A program made the position numbers and the translations under genes. The notes under the pieces are model-generated. The model saw only the letters and a program-made list of their open reading frames with translations, had not been told where the DNA came from and did no database searches. A DNA stretch of 64,000 bases from Piscicola geometra (Eukaryota > Annelida > Clitellata > Hirudinida > Piscicolidae), in contig OX030957.1 in NCBI GenBank assembly GCA_943735955.1, forward strand, positions 6,657,801 to 6,721,800. The letters run 5' to 3'. Each line of letters begins with the position of its first letter. Position 1 is the stretch's first letter. Shown piece after piece: positions 43,801-53,721 of the stretch.

Positions 43801-46800
43801 TGAAAAGTTTCTGGAAAGTGGCATAGTTTTCAAGACTTCATACGCTTATTAATAAATAAGAAACTCTCAGGTTACCTCACTGATTTAAAACTCCTTTGCA
43901 TTTTCAAAAATGTTCAATAAATCATGTAGGTTTTGATTTAGCGGTAGGACCAAAAAAATTAAGAAAAAAATTGTAGTTTTTATTATTATTAAATACGTAT
44001 TGAATGAACTTTTACTAATTTTTCGATTACTATTTTAAGTTTATTCATAAAATAGCACTGAAGTGATCGTGTAAGTTTTCAAAACAATGCCTAAAATATT
44101 TTACTTTTGATTTTTCTTATTTTCTCTAAAATACTTCTACAGGTTAAATTATATGTTAGAAGATACAAATTTACAATAACTAGAATAAAGATTTATTAAA
44201 GTTATTGTCTTTCAAAAATTCACTTAAAAACTTAAATATTTAAGCCAACTGCCTCTGGCAAGTACCTTTTAACACGACTCGGTAAATATTTTTACATTAA
44301 GGTCGTCAAACATTACATTCATCCCACATTCAAATGCCATTTATCCCAAGTCCCAACCCTCACCTTCACACTAACCCCGTCTCTAAATTGCATTTAGATC
44401 TAAACCTAACCTCTCAATGCGTAATTACTTCAATGAACGACGACTTTATACCAAGTGAAATTCCTTAAAATAAAAGTTTAAAGATTTAAACTATTAACAA
44501 AAAAACAGCGTTGATTCTTCAAAATGTTTAATAACCTTTGAAGTAATCTTTTCAAATAACAAACACTACATTAACTATTTTATTTTCTTAACCATTGGAC
44601 CATATTTTTTGTAACATGCCTCTTTTAACATACCAATTTTTTTCTGAAAGAGTATATTTTGAAGACACGCCCACATTCCTCATGAACAATTCCACATCAG
44701 CCATCAATGCAAACAGAAACAGCAAATCTGACACAAAAGTCACTTTTACAGCCCACAATTCCAAAACCTTCAAATCACTTCACTCGTGAAATATTCTATA
44801 GTTTTTTCTTAATCTTTTAGTTACGGAATAACCATTGTTTATATTGCAAATTAAACATTCTAATTTTGTATCAACTGATTTTTTGTTCAGTTTGTCACTC
44901 ATCGATAACAGAAAAGTTTAAAAAACTAATTGGAATACCTATCATGCCGAATAGAATAAAATAGTTCACAGATGAAAAAAATTGATTTAATATTCTATAA
45001 TTCTTTTTATGAAAAACTATTCGTTAATAAAAAAATCCTTTAAAAAAGTTTCGAGCATCTGTGAAAATTAATTATGTATAATTAACTGCAATAAATTTTT
45101 CTATTTGCAGAGTTTTTTTCATTTCGATAAAATCTCAGTAAGAAATGACCCGAAAAGACAATGCTATTAGAATTTATAGTCCTATCCTTTAGCGGCGTAT
45201 TTCGCTATAAAGTCCCATCAGCCTCTCCAACACATTCTTATTGACAGCTACTTTATGCATAAAAACATTTCAGACTCTTTGCAATCTTGATAAAAAATCT
45301 TTAAAAATGCGACAAAAAAACTAAAAACATTCAAAGAAGTTTTGAAGTGCTTACTTAGAAACATGTCACTTTTTACAGATATATATCCCAATAATTTTGA
45401 ACCCGTTTAAGTTTTCATAAGTTTGGCGTGATTTAGTGGTTCGAAGCACCTATTCGGATGTTTGTACACGGGTGGGAGTGGTGCGTGGATGCTAAAAGTG
45501 TAGTACGAACAAAAATCATATAAAGAACCTTGCACAAATAACAACCAAAATTAACGGCATGAAGGAGAGGCATATAAATAACGGAATAAACTATGCTCGA
45601 GAGAACTGTATTTCGGCTAAAAAGCTTCAAAAGCATAGAGCAAAGCAGGGGAGCACAAAACATAATATACTTTTCGTCGAATGCGTCTTTTGACAGATTT
45701 CGGAGCGTGCTTTCACTTCCTGCCCGCCTAGATAAATGATTTTAAAATAAATATATGTTACGATTTTTCCAGCAAAATTGTTCCATGAAGTTATCATAAA
45801 ATATAACCTATATGTTCAATATGCCATATTATTTAGGACTTCTTATATCCTAACGTATGCCGCAAACACTATTGTGGGTGGTCTGGGAGTCGAAATTTCA
45901 TCCTGACCATAAAAATAAAGCTAAGAAATCTCATGAAGATATAATATGAGCTGGAAGAATTATCTTGTTTTATGCACTGAAGAAAAGATGCTTGCAGTGA
46001 GAAGCAAAACAAAAGTAAGAGGCACAACTGCATCGAAAATCATTCGAGACTGCAGCGTTGCTGGTCGTAATCATTACTATTTACCACTTGATTTGTGCCC
46101 GTGCAATACTTACTATGTTTATTTCTGGTGTAATTGCAATAGATGGAATGTTATCATGATAAAACAGCGAAATTAATAAGGGCTGAAGACGCAGAGTCTG
46201 TATCATAGTATTACCCGTGCCTTAATCAAAGACCACCCTCCTGATATGACTTTTTATTCGAACAACCTCATCGGTATTAAATACTTTTTTTCTTTTACGT
46301 CATTATACATTTAAACATTTTTTCTTCTGTATTTTTTAGACAATTATGATCAGTAGTTTTGAATTTATTATTTTTTATTTTAAGTATACAATGTTATTTT
46401 CTTTGTGATAACAAAAATATTTGAAAAGTTTCAAATATGGCTTTGAAATTCCAAAGTTGTCTTGTGAAGTTGACAAGGACATTCTGAGGAGTAATTGGTT
46501 ATTTTGCTTCACTAGGCTTACTTTATGTCAAATTTGAAAACTAATCAAAAATCTTTTATATTCTCATTAATCCCTTGACTAGTCTGTCTTTTTCATCTGA
46601 ACCTTTATTCAAAAAAATTACTTTTTTGTTTTCTTTCAAAAGATGAAACACTTTCTGAAGCAAATAAATCAAACTTGGTCTTTTTTGCTCGAAAGCATTA
46701 TGTGTTTGTAAATGAAGAATTTTTTGCCAGAGTATTTTTACCGCTTCTTATATCTTTGTGATGAGATAATTTTAAATTACATCATTCATAATTCATTTTT

Positions 46801-47159
46801 GGTAATTATCATTCTCCAAATGTATACTCTGAATTACGTTTTCAAACGATTTACTTGTTTCCAGCTGCTGAGACTGCTTCCACTATTTAAAGAATCCTTA
46901 ATCCAGTTTTAAAATACGACTTTTCTCGTTTTTCAACATCTCATATTTAAACTGTTGACTTCAAGTCCACACTTCACGCCAGCAATTACTCATCACACAA
47001 CAATGATGGCACACTTCTTCTTCCCTCCACAGAGCCTGTCCCCAAGTTCCCGCCCCTGCAGCTTCCTGGTCCACACTCGGAGCCCCCGTAAACTCAAGCC
47101 AGTGCTACGTTCAGCAACCAGCCATTATCGGCTACCCCATCCAGCAAGGTATTCACTAG
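4778..47159 (+). CDS. TIA1: TIA-1/TIAR-like RNA-binding protein gene, 5' part missing (9 exons in window)
   Basis: Joined exons 4778-4826, 8961-9048, 16624-16699, 24248-24353, 27072-27167, 31898-31982, 34590-34743, 37439-37545 and 47033-47159 total 888 nt: 295 codons plus TAG, with every phase compatible. The product has RRM2 (RNP2 IFVGDL, RNP1 KGYGFVSF), a linker, RRM3 (RNP2 VYCGGI, RNP1 KGYAFIRF, ending CSWGKE) and a tail rich in Gln, Pro and Ala. This order, the NWAxRK sequence after RRM2 and the SWGKE ending of RRM3 are typical of TIA1/TIAL1 and insect Rox8. Family members bind U-rich RNA, promote use of weak 5' splice sites, and repress translation in stress granules. RRM1 is not seen and is presumed upstream. 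TIA1 cannot be told from TIAL1 here; an invertebrate probably has a single co-orthologue. Confidence 0.9.
4827..8960 (+). other. Intron of TIA-1-like gene (4.1 kb)
   Basis: AT-rich, no exon seen. It holds one MITE-like element at 6867-7161, annotated separately. Short open frames on the minus strand (5275-5487, 6585-6824) are A/T-rich chance frames. Confidence 0.7.
6867..7161. mobile_element. MITE-like element with 23-bp terminal inverted repeats
   Basis: The ends, 6867-6889 and 7139-7161, are inverted copies over 23 bp with one mismatch (position 8, A versus C). The outer sequence begins GTAAAAC and the inner part reads CATGTATAAGACGC. The 295-bp element has no coding capacity, as expected of a non-autonomous DNA transposon. 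If TA is the duplicated target, the repeat would start at AAAAC inside flanking TA dinucleotides, as in Tc1/mariner-type elements, but this is not certain. No second copy was noticed in the window. Confidence 0.65.
8961..9048 (+). CDS. TIA1: TIA-1-like exon: first half of RRM2
   Basis: Encodes (K)[11 protein letters not shown] through FSPFGQI, carrying the RNP2 motif IFVGDL (beta 1) and helix 1 of RRM2. It closely matches the FHVFVGDLSP...FAPFGxIS segment of TIA1/TIAL1. The acceptor is CCCACCCCACAG and the donor TC|GTAAGT is strong. It starts with two bases of a codon and ends in phase 2. An ATG-started frame extends upstream through the polypyrimidine tract but is intronic. Confidence 0.93.
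9117..9188. repeat. 24-bp tandem repeat, three copies
   Basis: Three consecutive 24-bp units (9117-9140, 9141-9164, 9165-9188) built on ATTATTATTTTCATTATTA with few differences, preceded by a short ATT run. It sits about 70 bp after the splice donor at 9049. Confidence 0.8.
12061..12180 (+). other. Unrecognised 39-codon ATG frame in a GC-richer island
   Basis: The frame starts [15 protein letters not shown] and ends in TAA at 12178-12180. Its base composition is clearly less AT-rich than the surrounding intron, which is why it is listed. No family is recognised. It could be a decayed mobile-element fragment, a nested small gene, or chance. Confidence 0.15.
12986..13047. repeat. Perfect 28-bp inverted repeat (hairpin)
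   Basis: Arms 12986-13013 and 13020-13047 are exact reverse complements over 28 bp, starting TTTGAATATATCATAAAC, with a 6-base ATAATA loop. It would form a long hairpin in DNA or RNA of either strand. It is AT-rich, in line with a small palindromic element or cruciform; a microRNA precursor would normally show imperfect pairing and a longer loop. Confidence 0.85.
15647..15681. repeat. (GT)n microsatellite
   Basis: A short GT run interrupted by one CT, in an intron. Confidence 0.85.
16624..16699 (+). CDS. TIA1: TIA-1-like exon: centre of RRM2 with RNP1
   Basis: Encodes [26 protein letters not shown], with the RNP1 octamer KGYGFVSF, whose aromatic residues stack on RNA bases. Acceptor TTTACAG, donor GAG|GTAACT. 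It enters by completing the Ser codon left by the previous exon and leaves in phase 0. The exon layout matches TIA1 orthologues, where this segment reads [10 protein letters not shown]. Confidence 0.95.
18246..18309. repeat. ATC/ATT trinucleotide microsatellite
   Basis: Imperfect TCA/TTA triplets in a row; open frames of low complexity on both strands across it are artefacts of the repeat. Confidence 0.85.
18405..18450. repeat. 13-bp tandem repeat, 3.5 copies
   Basis: GTTGACTTCATGC repeated at 18405, 18418 (final base T), 18431 and a partial copy at 18444. It lies at the 3' side (minus sense) of a possible retrotransposon remnant. Confidence 0.85.
18412..18840 (-). mobile_element. Possible decayed LINE reverse-transcriptase fragment
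   Basis: The minus strand has a 94-codon frame (18412-18696) containing [21 protein letters not shown] followed by TGHC. This resembles the stretch after the reverse transcriptase domain of many LINE-type elements, where a basic region is followed by ...L.W.GH..R. Upstream on the same strand, to about 18840, the composition stays GC-richer but the frame is broken by stops. Support is one weak motif, so this is tentative. Confidence 0.3.
24248..24353 (+). CDS. TIA1: TIA-1-like exon: end of RRM2 and start of RRM2-RRM3 linker
   Basis: Encodes [18 protein letters not shown] then [17 protein letters not shown]: helix 2, beta 4 and the NWAxRKP signature that closes RRM2 in TIA-1 proteins. The start was chosen at GCCACTGAAG|GAC, since only this acceptor keeps phase 0 with the previous exon; the AG at 24228 would give a frameshift. 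The donor G|GTTAAA is weak (no G at +5) and is followed at once by T-rich tracts (24361-24390), the layout TIA-1 itself recognises. Confidence 0.93.
24354..24392 (+). promoter_or_regulatory. Weak 5' splice site followed by U-rich tract
   Basis: The donor GTTAAA departs from the GTRAGT consensus and is followed by three T-runs between 24364 and 24389. TIA-1/TIAR are known to bind such tracts and recruit U1 snRNP to weak donors, including on their own transcripts in mammals. The layout is seen; autoregulation here is inferred. Confidence 0.5.
24354..27071 (+). other. Intron of TIA-1-like gene (2.7 kb)
   Basis: Begins with a weak donor (GTTAAA) and a T-rich tract. A GC-richer island lies near 25490-25580. 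Tetranucleotide-like GAATAGAT/GATT repeats lie around 25955-26010. No exon recognised. Confidence 0.7.
27072..27167 (+). CDS. TIA1: TIA-1-like exon: linker and start of RRM3
   Basis: Encodes (A)[18 protein letters not shown] followed by [13 protein letters not shown]. This matches the [22 protein letters not shown] segment of TIA1, with VYCGGI as RNP2 of RRM3. Acceptor TTTTACCCAG, donor G|GTTTGT. The donor is weak and followed by CCTATTTTTATT, a U-rich stretch. Enters with two codon bases and leaves in phase 1. Confidence 0.95.
27168..31897 (+). other. Intron of TIA-1-like gene (4.7 kb)
   Basis: AT-rich. A GC-richer patch at about 28080-28280 contains a 73-codon minus frame (28070-28291) of non-repetitive composition that I do not recognise. 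No other structure noticed. Confidence 0.65.
31898..31982 (+). CDS. TIA1: TIA-1-like exon: core of RRM3 with RNP1
   Basis: Encodes [19 protein letters not shown] followed by FKDKGYAFI: helix 1 through beta 3 of RRM3, with RNP1 KGYAFIRF completed by the next exon. TIA1 proteins have the same shortened loop (IRVFxDKGYSFVRF), diagnostic for RRM3 of this family. Acceptor GACACCCCAG, donor AG|GTGAAA; phases agree on both sides. Confidence 0.95.
31983..34589 (+). other. Intron of TIA-1-like gene (2.6 kb)
   Basis: AT-rich and without recognised features; ends in a long C/T-rich tract leading to the acceptor at 34589. Confidence 0.7.
34590..34743 (+). CDS. TIA1: TIA-1-like exon: end of RRM3 and tail
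   Basis: Encodes (R)[16 protein letters not shown], then [14 protein letters not shown], finishing RRM3. TIA1 has the same AAHAIVSVNGTxIEGHxVKCYWGKE pattern. A Ser/Thr-rich stretch follows ([15 protein letters not shown]) and opens the low-complexity tail. Acceptor CCCTTGCAG, donor ACG|GTAGTT. At 154 bp it is the longest coding exon of this gene in the window. The opposite strand has open frames here that are shadows. Confidence 0.94.
34744..37438 (+). other. Intron of TIA-1-like gene (2.7 kb)
   Basis: AT-rich. Contains the nested inverted repeat at 35733-35791. No exon recognised. Confidence 0.7.
35733..35791. repeat. Stem-loop with an internal 15-bp palindrome
   Basis: Arms 35733-35750 and 35774-35791 pair over 18 bp with one mismatch (core AACTGTCTGAGT against ACTCAGACAGTT). 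The loop contains AGAACATTCTGTTCT (35755-35769), a perfect inverted repeat with a 3-base spacer, identical in form to the vertebrate glucocorticoid/androgen receptor response element AGAACAnnnTGTTCT. A half copy (AACATTCTGTTCT) precedes it at 35725-35737. Hormone-receptor function is doubtful in an invertebrate. Confidence 0.8.
37439..37545 (+). CDS. TIA1: TIA-1-like exon: Gln/Pro-rich C-terminal tail
   Basis: Read in phase 0 it gives [19 protein letters not shown], then a Gln- and His-rich stretch ending QYAAY. Aromatic/Gln/Pro composition fits the prion-like tail that drives stress-granule assembly in TIA-1 proteins. Acceptor CTCTCCCTCAAG, donor CC|GTGAGT is strong. It enters in phase 0 as required and leaves in phase 2, completed to Pro by the next exon. 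A plus-strand ATG-type frame covering the same bases is out of phase and was discarded. GT-rich repeats follow the donor. Confidence 0.82.
37546..37685 (+). repeat. GT-rich imperfect tandem repeat just after a splice donor
   Basis: Imperfect copies of GGTGTTTGTG run from about 37550 to 37665, starting within a few bases of the GTGAGT donor at 37546. The transcript here would be GU-rich. It does not continue deeper into the intron. Confidence 0.7.
37546..47032 (+). other. Last large intron of TIA-1-like gene (9.5 kb)
   Basis: AT-rich apart from the GT repeat at its start and GC-richer islands at about 38900-39290 and 42950-43110. An A/T-rich minus frame (41319-41570) is low-complexity. Small ATG frames at 43158-43346, 44595-44789 and 45946-46176 are unrecognised and have no splice support. 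I see no further exon. Confidence 0.6.
47033..47159 (+). CDS. TIA1: TIA-1-like last coding exon
   Basis: After acceptor TTCCCTCCACAG the frame completes a Pro codon and reads [19 protein letters not shown], then a Gln-rich stretch ending IIGYPIQQ and G-I-H-stop (TAG 47157-47159). Composition fits the tail of the family. Alternatively, AAG|GTATTC at 47148/47149 is a usable donor, and the gene could continue to a further exon in phase 1. I saw no convincing exon downstream, so the simple ending is preferred. Other frames across the exon (106 codons plus-strand, and minus) are shadows extended by the TG array. Confidence 0.75.
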
Positions 47160-47622
<463 letters not shown>

Positions 47623-47793
47623 AATGTTTGTTCTCTCATCTGAAAGGGAATGATCGGTTGGAAACGTGCGAGCTTTTAAAAATAGATAAGAGATAATCAA
47701 AATTCATAAGTTTTGGTCCAATGCGGCTTTGATGTTTTTAAGAATATAAAGTTTTTTAATGAGTTTTCATTTAGATTTTCAGACAAACTGAGT

Positions 47794-47799
47794 AATAAA
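47794..47799 (+). terminator. Candidate polyadenylation signal AATAAA
   Basis: First AATAAA after the TG array, about 635 bp past the TIA-1-like stop codon. In AT-rich DNA this hexamer is common, so the assignment is weak; others follow at about 47858 and 48192. Confidence 0.2.
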
Positions 47800-50700
47800 T
47801 ATATTTTACATTAAAAACTACGTAATCTTTGTTTTTTTATCAATTAATTTTCATTTAATAAATTTCAATTTATTGTCTCAAAGTAATATAGTAATTAACT
47901 TTTATTATGCTTGCTAACCATTTTTCAAATACATGGATTTACTTAATTTTTCGAATTCACTTTCAAGTCATATAAATTCTGACAATCTATTCAATTAGAA
48001 CTAATTAAAAGATGGATGTTTGACTTTTTTCACAATTTAATTTTCCTATTTAATTAAACTAAACTGTCTGAACTTCATTTCAGAATCGATAAATAACGAA
48101 TTTAACTCTGGAGTGATAAATTAGGTTGGTTTACTTGCAACTTGTTCTCATATTATTTTATACTATTTTCAAATAAAATACTTTTTATTGTATAATAAAT
48201 ATATATATTTAATTTAAATAAAAGTATAAAAACAATAAAGATTACTGGATAATGAAACATGTTTACCTATTTTATTTTTTTATTTGAGCATGAAAAAGCT
48301 ATTCTTTTGACTTTTTCTTCTGAGTGATTTTGACTATTGGCCAAGTGGGCTGTTTGTTTTGCAAATCTGTCTTGTAAAAAATAATTTTCTTACTTGAATT
48401 ATTAGAAAAATGTTTTTGCTTTTTTTTTATTATACAAGATTAAATATAATTTTGAATTTATTATACACTATTTATCTAAAAATTATTATATTTATTACAG
48501 AATCAGAAAATCTCAAAATCTTGTTTGAAATTGGACAATTTCATGTGATTGGTAAATGAAAAAATTATAAACATTAAAAAAGTTAAACAATATTTACATA
48601 AACAAATAAAAAAGCTTGCACCAAAGGACAAGCAGTAAAAAAAAGTTACTAAGTAATAGTATGATAGTAGTTCATAACGATTGCTCTTTCTGCTGCAGTG
48701 AAAGTGCTGTGACTCCTCATGGTACTATAGTCTGTAGTATAGTGGACCTGAGATTACGCTGGTTATGCATTTGTAATTTTATTATTTCATTATTAAAAAC
48801 CGAAAATAAAACTGATTTGAACAATTATCGCTACTAATACACTATTAAAATCTCGCTGTCAATATACTATTGTCTTGACGAAGTGGTTACTGTATATAAC
48901 GGTTATTGCATTAATGATTTCGATAGCCGCTTTATGTGCAATATTACTGTTATTGACTTTGCGTTATCAATTTATAGCGTCAGTGAACATGCTTAAAAAT
49001 GAATTAGCTAAAATAGTGTTACAAGATGTCTGCGTATACTAAATATTGTATTATATCAAACATTTATAAAATTAAAATAACTTTCAAATTCTAAAGGGTT
49101 GTTTCAGAAAAATATAACATTAAAATATATACAAGTATATAGAAGCATGTCCGTGTTTGGAACAGTCTCTGCTGGTTCGAATCGGCGGAACTTTTGGAAT
49201 TGCCTCCGGTCCCTTGCCACCACTCGCCCATGCATTCATAAGTCTCAATTCTCGTCTCATACTCTTTTCAGAATATGATTATTAAATATTTAAATGCAAT
49301 TTAAATGATTCAAATGATGAGTTTACTATGTGGGCCTGTGCATACGTGACTTTTTAGAATGAATTCGTTTCTTGCTTAGTTGTGCAGCTTGCGCCTGGTA
49401 ATTTGGAGTCAAGACGCTCGTGTGTTACGCCTTTGAGTTTCGTCGTAGTTGTTACTATTCTTGATTGCAAAGCTGTTGTTGTTCTTGTTGTTCTTGTTGT
49501 TGTTCCTCATTGTGCTTCAGAGCAATAAAACTGACACTTTCTTTTAGCAATTTTTATTTATTTTTATTAAAATTAATTCTCCAAAATCCTTTTGTTACTC
49601 TTCCAATAATGACTTTTCGATGGCTTTTTCGGCTGACTATGAATTATTTTTATGCATTTTTAAACTGTTTATTCCCTATACTTTCCAAAATTTCATTATC
49701 TTTCATTAAATACACATTTTCGGATTGTATTTGATTGTGATTTCATTAAGCTTTTTATATTTAATTTTTTATTTTAAAAACACTCGAAGGGATTTGTCTT
49801 GTTTTTGTTGATGACTTTTTTAGTGTAATTTAACGTTTGAGGTGTTCCAAACGTCTTTTTAAGGCATTACAAACCCAAGCATGAATGCAATCTTTGGCAT
49901 TTATGAAATTTTCACTGCTAGTAAGCATTCATTTCACCAATCACCATCTCTTACCTTCACTTTCATTATCATTATTATTGAAAATGATTAATATGGCGCA
50001 CCCCCTCAAACTATAAAACGACTAAAAATGTCTTTTTAAAATTAATCTTTTGAAAAATAACTGTCCAACTAAACCATTAATTTTTCTACCGAAATCGCGT
50101 CTTTATATTTAATTTTAACGACACTTATCGATTTGTTATTCTGCCATTATATTATTAATCTCTTGCCCTTCCTGTACCGCCACCACAAAGAACCTCTACA
50201 TTTTGTATGTAAGGAATTTGCAAAGTTGTTATGGAGATATTGGGTTTAAGTTGAAATGCAACTCGTTTTTCCTGCATAGTTTTCATGCCATGGCCCTTGA
50301 AACTCAATGAAATAACAACACCTATGTACTTAACGCTGAAATATTAGAGCCTTTCGCTTAGGGAATTTGCTATCGTCGTTCTATAGGCATAGATGCCAAG
50401 CAGATTTAGTCATGTTTTGTGTTGTTGGTCGTTTACTGTAGCGTTTGGGTGCGTTCGTTTGTATGTGAGGCTCTGTTGGAGGCAAGACCACTTAACGTTT
50501 GGAGCCATTAATCATCCTGATGCTAGAAAAGTTTTATCATTTTTCATCACAAGAATTCAATATTGCTGAAAGTGAATGGTCGATATTTTCTTTGGACGGC
50601 TATGTGCATATTTCATAACAACTTTCAAATTTTGTAAGCGTTAAATTTAATTAATTTTAAACATCGCAAAAACAAATTTAAAAGAAAAACTCGGAATTTC

Positions 50701-53688
50701 TTTTGTTATAAGTCATTCTAGACAAAATTTTCGGATGCAGGCATTGCAGTTTTAATCATTCAAGCCTTGAAATTTGGAAAAGAGTGGTTCGAAATTAATT
50801 ACACACTTCCCAGAGCACGCCAGAGCAGAAGCGACAGTGTGACTTGTCAGTGGCATCTTGGGCGCACGCCACTAGCTCCGCGTTCCCATCACACGCTTCA
50901 ATGCCTCTGCTCAGAAGACGTTTTTCCCTCATCTTGATTAATCAATGATTAAAAAACAAATTTAATTTTCAGTCTATTTTCAGGTATTTAAATAGGTTTT
51001 TTCAATTTTTTTCAAATAGTTGTTTATTTCACGGTGTGTGCAACTTTCATGAGTTTTTTGTTTTTTATTTTTCTCAATGGATGAGATTCGAAAAAGTTTG
51101 CGTGTATGAATGCAGTTAAACTTTTATTTTGTTGTATCTTTTTGTTTCGAATGAGCCTAAAACTTGCACCTGTGTTAATAGCGGCAATAAGATATAAGCT
51201 GGTCTCTAAGTTAATTAAATAAAATACATAAAGCACTTCAATTATTAATCACTTTCCACGCCTCTTTTCTACTTTACACCTTGCTCCATAAACCTACTCT
51301 TCTCCCAGCCAATATACTTTTTTAGTTATTCCAAGTAGTTTTTTGCAGTGGCTCCTTAATCATCAACGTTGCCGACTTTTCCTTATCATTCTGATTACTT
51401 TCTTCGCCCTCCTACCACAGCCATCCCATCTCCATCAAGTCTTTAATGAGAGAAGCAAAATTGCAGCACTAGAGTTATATAACGATTTAAAAGATCGCAG
51501 TAGCAAATGAACTGACACATGCTAGCTTGTTAGTGAACAAACAAACACAAGGAAAGAGTCGATGAAAATGAACACTCGCTGACACGCAAAAATTCAAACC
51601 AAGAGGATTTATCGTGTTCAAAGTCTTTTTTGGATCGAGGCAGGATCATTGATTGGGATGTTCAGCTGCAGTAGCAAGCACCCGCTCTAATCATCTTCTC
51701 TTATTTATGGGAGCTGAATTAATAATTAAGTATTTTTTATATGCGCAGAAAGTGTGTTTGCGTCAAAAAGTGTAAAAGCTCATAAAATGTAGGGTTTCAA
51801 ACATTTGAATTAGTAAACCGAATTACAGGCTAAAACCTTTAAATGCAACTATTGCTTCATAGTGTTATTATCATTAATGATAAAGTTACAAAGGACGCGC
51901 GAGAATAAATAAGAGAAGTGGAATAATTACTTAATGGAGAGTAGAGGCAACCTTTCCGTTCTTTTTATCATTCTCTCATCCCAGCAATCACTAAATCATT
52001 ACACCTTTTCAGAAATATCATTTTCGAAATACTTATTCAGTACTTTTAATGCCACTTTTTAGTTGGATACTGTTTTCATGTTTTAAGTATTTTATTATTG
52101 TGAATATCTAATACATAAGTACCATAGAGTTTCTGTACATGCATCTTTGATTGCAGTATCCATTTTCACTGCCACGATCACAACTTCTATCATCTCCCTA
52201 AGCCCCGTCTTCCCATTAAATACACATCCTTTAGGTCTGAAAAAATTCTGTGTCCACTTCTGTAGTTTGTGTCTAGCTGGATGTGTGTGCGGCTGGTACT
52301 GTGTGTGGCTGGCTTTGAGTGTGTGAGTGTTTATGGATAGATGCGTGCGTAATAGTTTGTGTAGACGTTGGTTCATTTAGGAGGCCAATCCGCTTGTCTA
52401 CGCAAGATACCAAGGTTTAACTGACTTGCATGCTTATTTATTGTTCAAAAACATTTTGTATGCTTTTGTAGGTGTGTTTGTTTTTATATGTCTATTTTTA
52501 TGTCTTTCATAGAAAATATATGTTTGTGTGTTTTTATGTGTGTGTGAATATAGGAGTGCACGTGTTTAGACATTTGTTTTATATTTTTTATGAATATTTC
52601 GTTGATTTTAGTCTTTTATGAGTTTTGAAAAAACAAGAAAAACATTATCTTCATGACAAAAACATCGGCGTGTTTACTCGAAAGTGAGAGCTTACATATA
52701 TACAATATATACATATATACAATTATATACAATGTATATTATACATAAATACAAATGACAATAAAATAAAAAAATGCATACAAATTGTAATAGTTTTTAA
52801 GATGCAAGTTCTTCAAACTGCAATGCATTTACGCTTTTTTAGTGAAATGACTTGTATATATCAGCAAGGTTTTTAATATTAATACAATTTTAAATAAAGA
52901 CGATTTTTAGGATATTGGTGATGGTGTGAAGATGAGGATGAGGGTGATGATAATGATAGTGATGGTTATAACGCAATCTTAATTGTTGGAATAGTTTTCT
53001 TGAGAGTTTTTAAAAAAGCATATATTTTGTTTTCGTGTGTGTTTATTCAACAACAGGGAAAATAAGTCCATAATTAAAGAATTATGTGGATTTTTGATGC
53101 TGCCGTTTGAGTTTGACGTGTGGAGCATTACGTCTTCTTCAGTGCTTATCTCGCAAAATGCGATTATTGCGTTTGAGTGGTTGAAAGTGGTCTAGTTTGT
53201 AGTAAATTACGCTCGACGTGGTCATCAATAAACCTTTCAGATCAGCTTTTTAGACGAAAAAAAGTCACAGCTCGATGTACAGAGTTATTTGAGTATTCAT
53301 GAGGCGCAAAACAAAATGAAAACCAGCGATTTTGGAGGGATGAGTCTGGCTCGGTCACGCACAACGCTCAACTATTTCCTCGCTGATTACTCGAGGGCAT
53401 CGCAAACTTAAAAAGATCTTTTAAAGGCGGTGTTGGCGCGCCGTTTAATGGAGAGGTGATCTGGCATTAGAAAAGCCTCTTTGCGAGGTTCACAACGAGT
53501 GCGACGAACAACGCAAGCACCCAGCATGCGAGGCGTAAACTAACGTTCGATTTACGAACGCTCTGCGTACTCTTCGCCATGGTGACGCCATAAAGGCATC
53601 ACTCGTCTGCCCTAATTGAAAGGCTCGCTTTAATGCTAGCTTTTCTCTTGTGAGATGCAATTTCTTGCCTATCTTATATACATTATCC

Positions 53689-53691
<3 letters not shown>

Positions 53692-53720
<29 letters not shown>
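53692..53720. repeat. (TA)n microsatellite
   Basis: A run of alternating T and A within an ATAC/ATAT-rich stretch, right after the GC-richer island ending near 53650. Confidence 0.9.

Positions 53721-53721
<1 letters not shown>

Noticed and set aside
49165..49190. GGTTCGAATC, like a tRNA T-loop
   Set aside because: The flanking bases do not form a T stem and no acceptor stem or anticodon arm could be built.
50952..50968. Possible final exon of the TIA-1-like gene (CAG|GTATTTAA)
   Set aside because: It would add only one residue before a stop; the phase fits but so short a match is expected by chance in AT-rich DNA.
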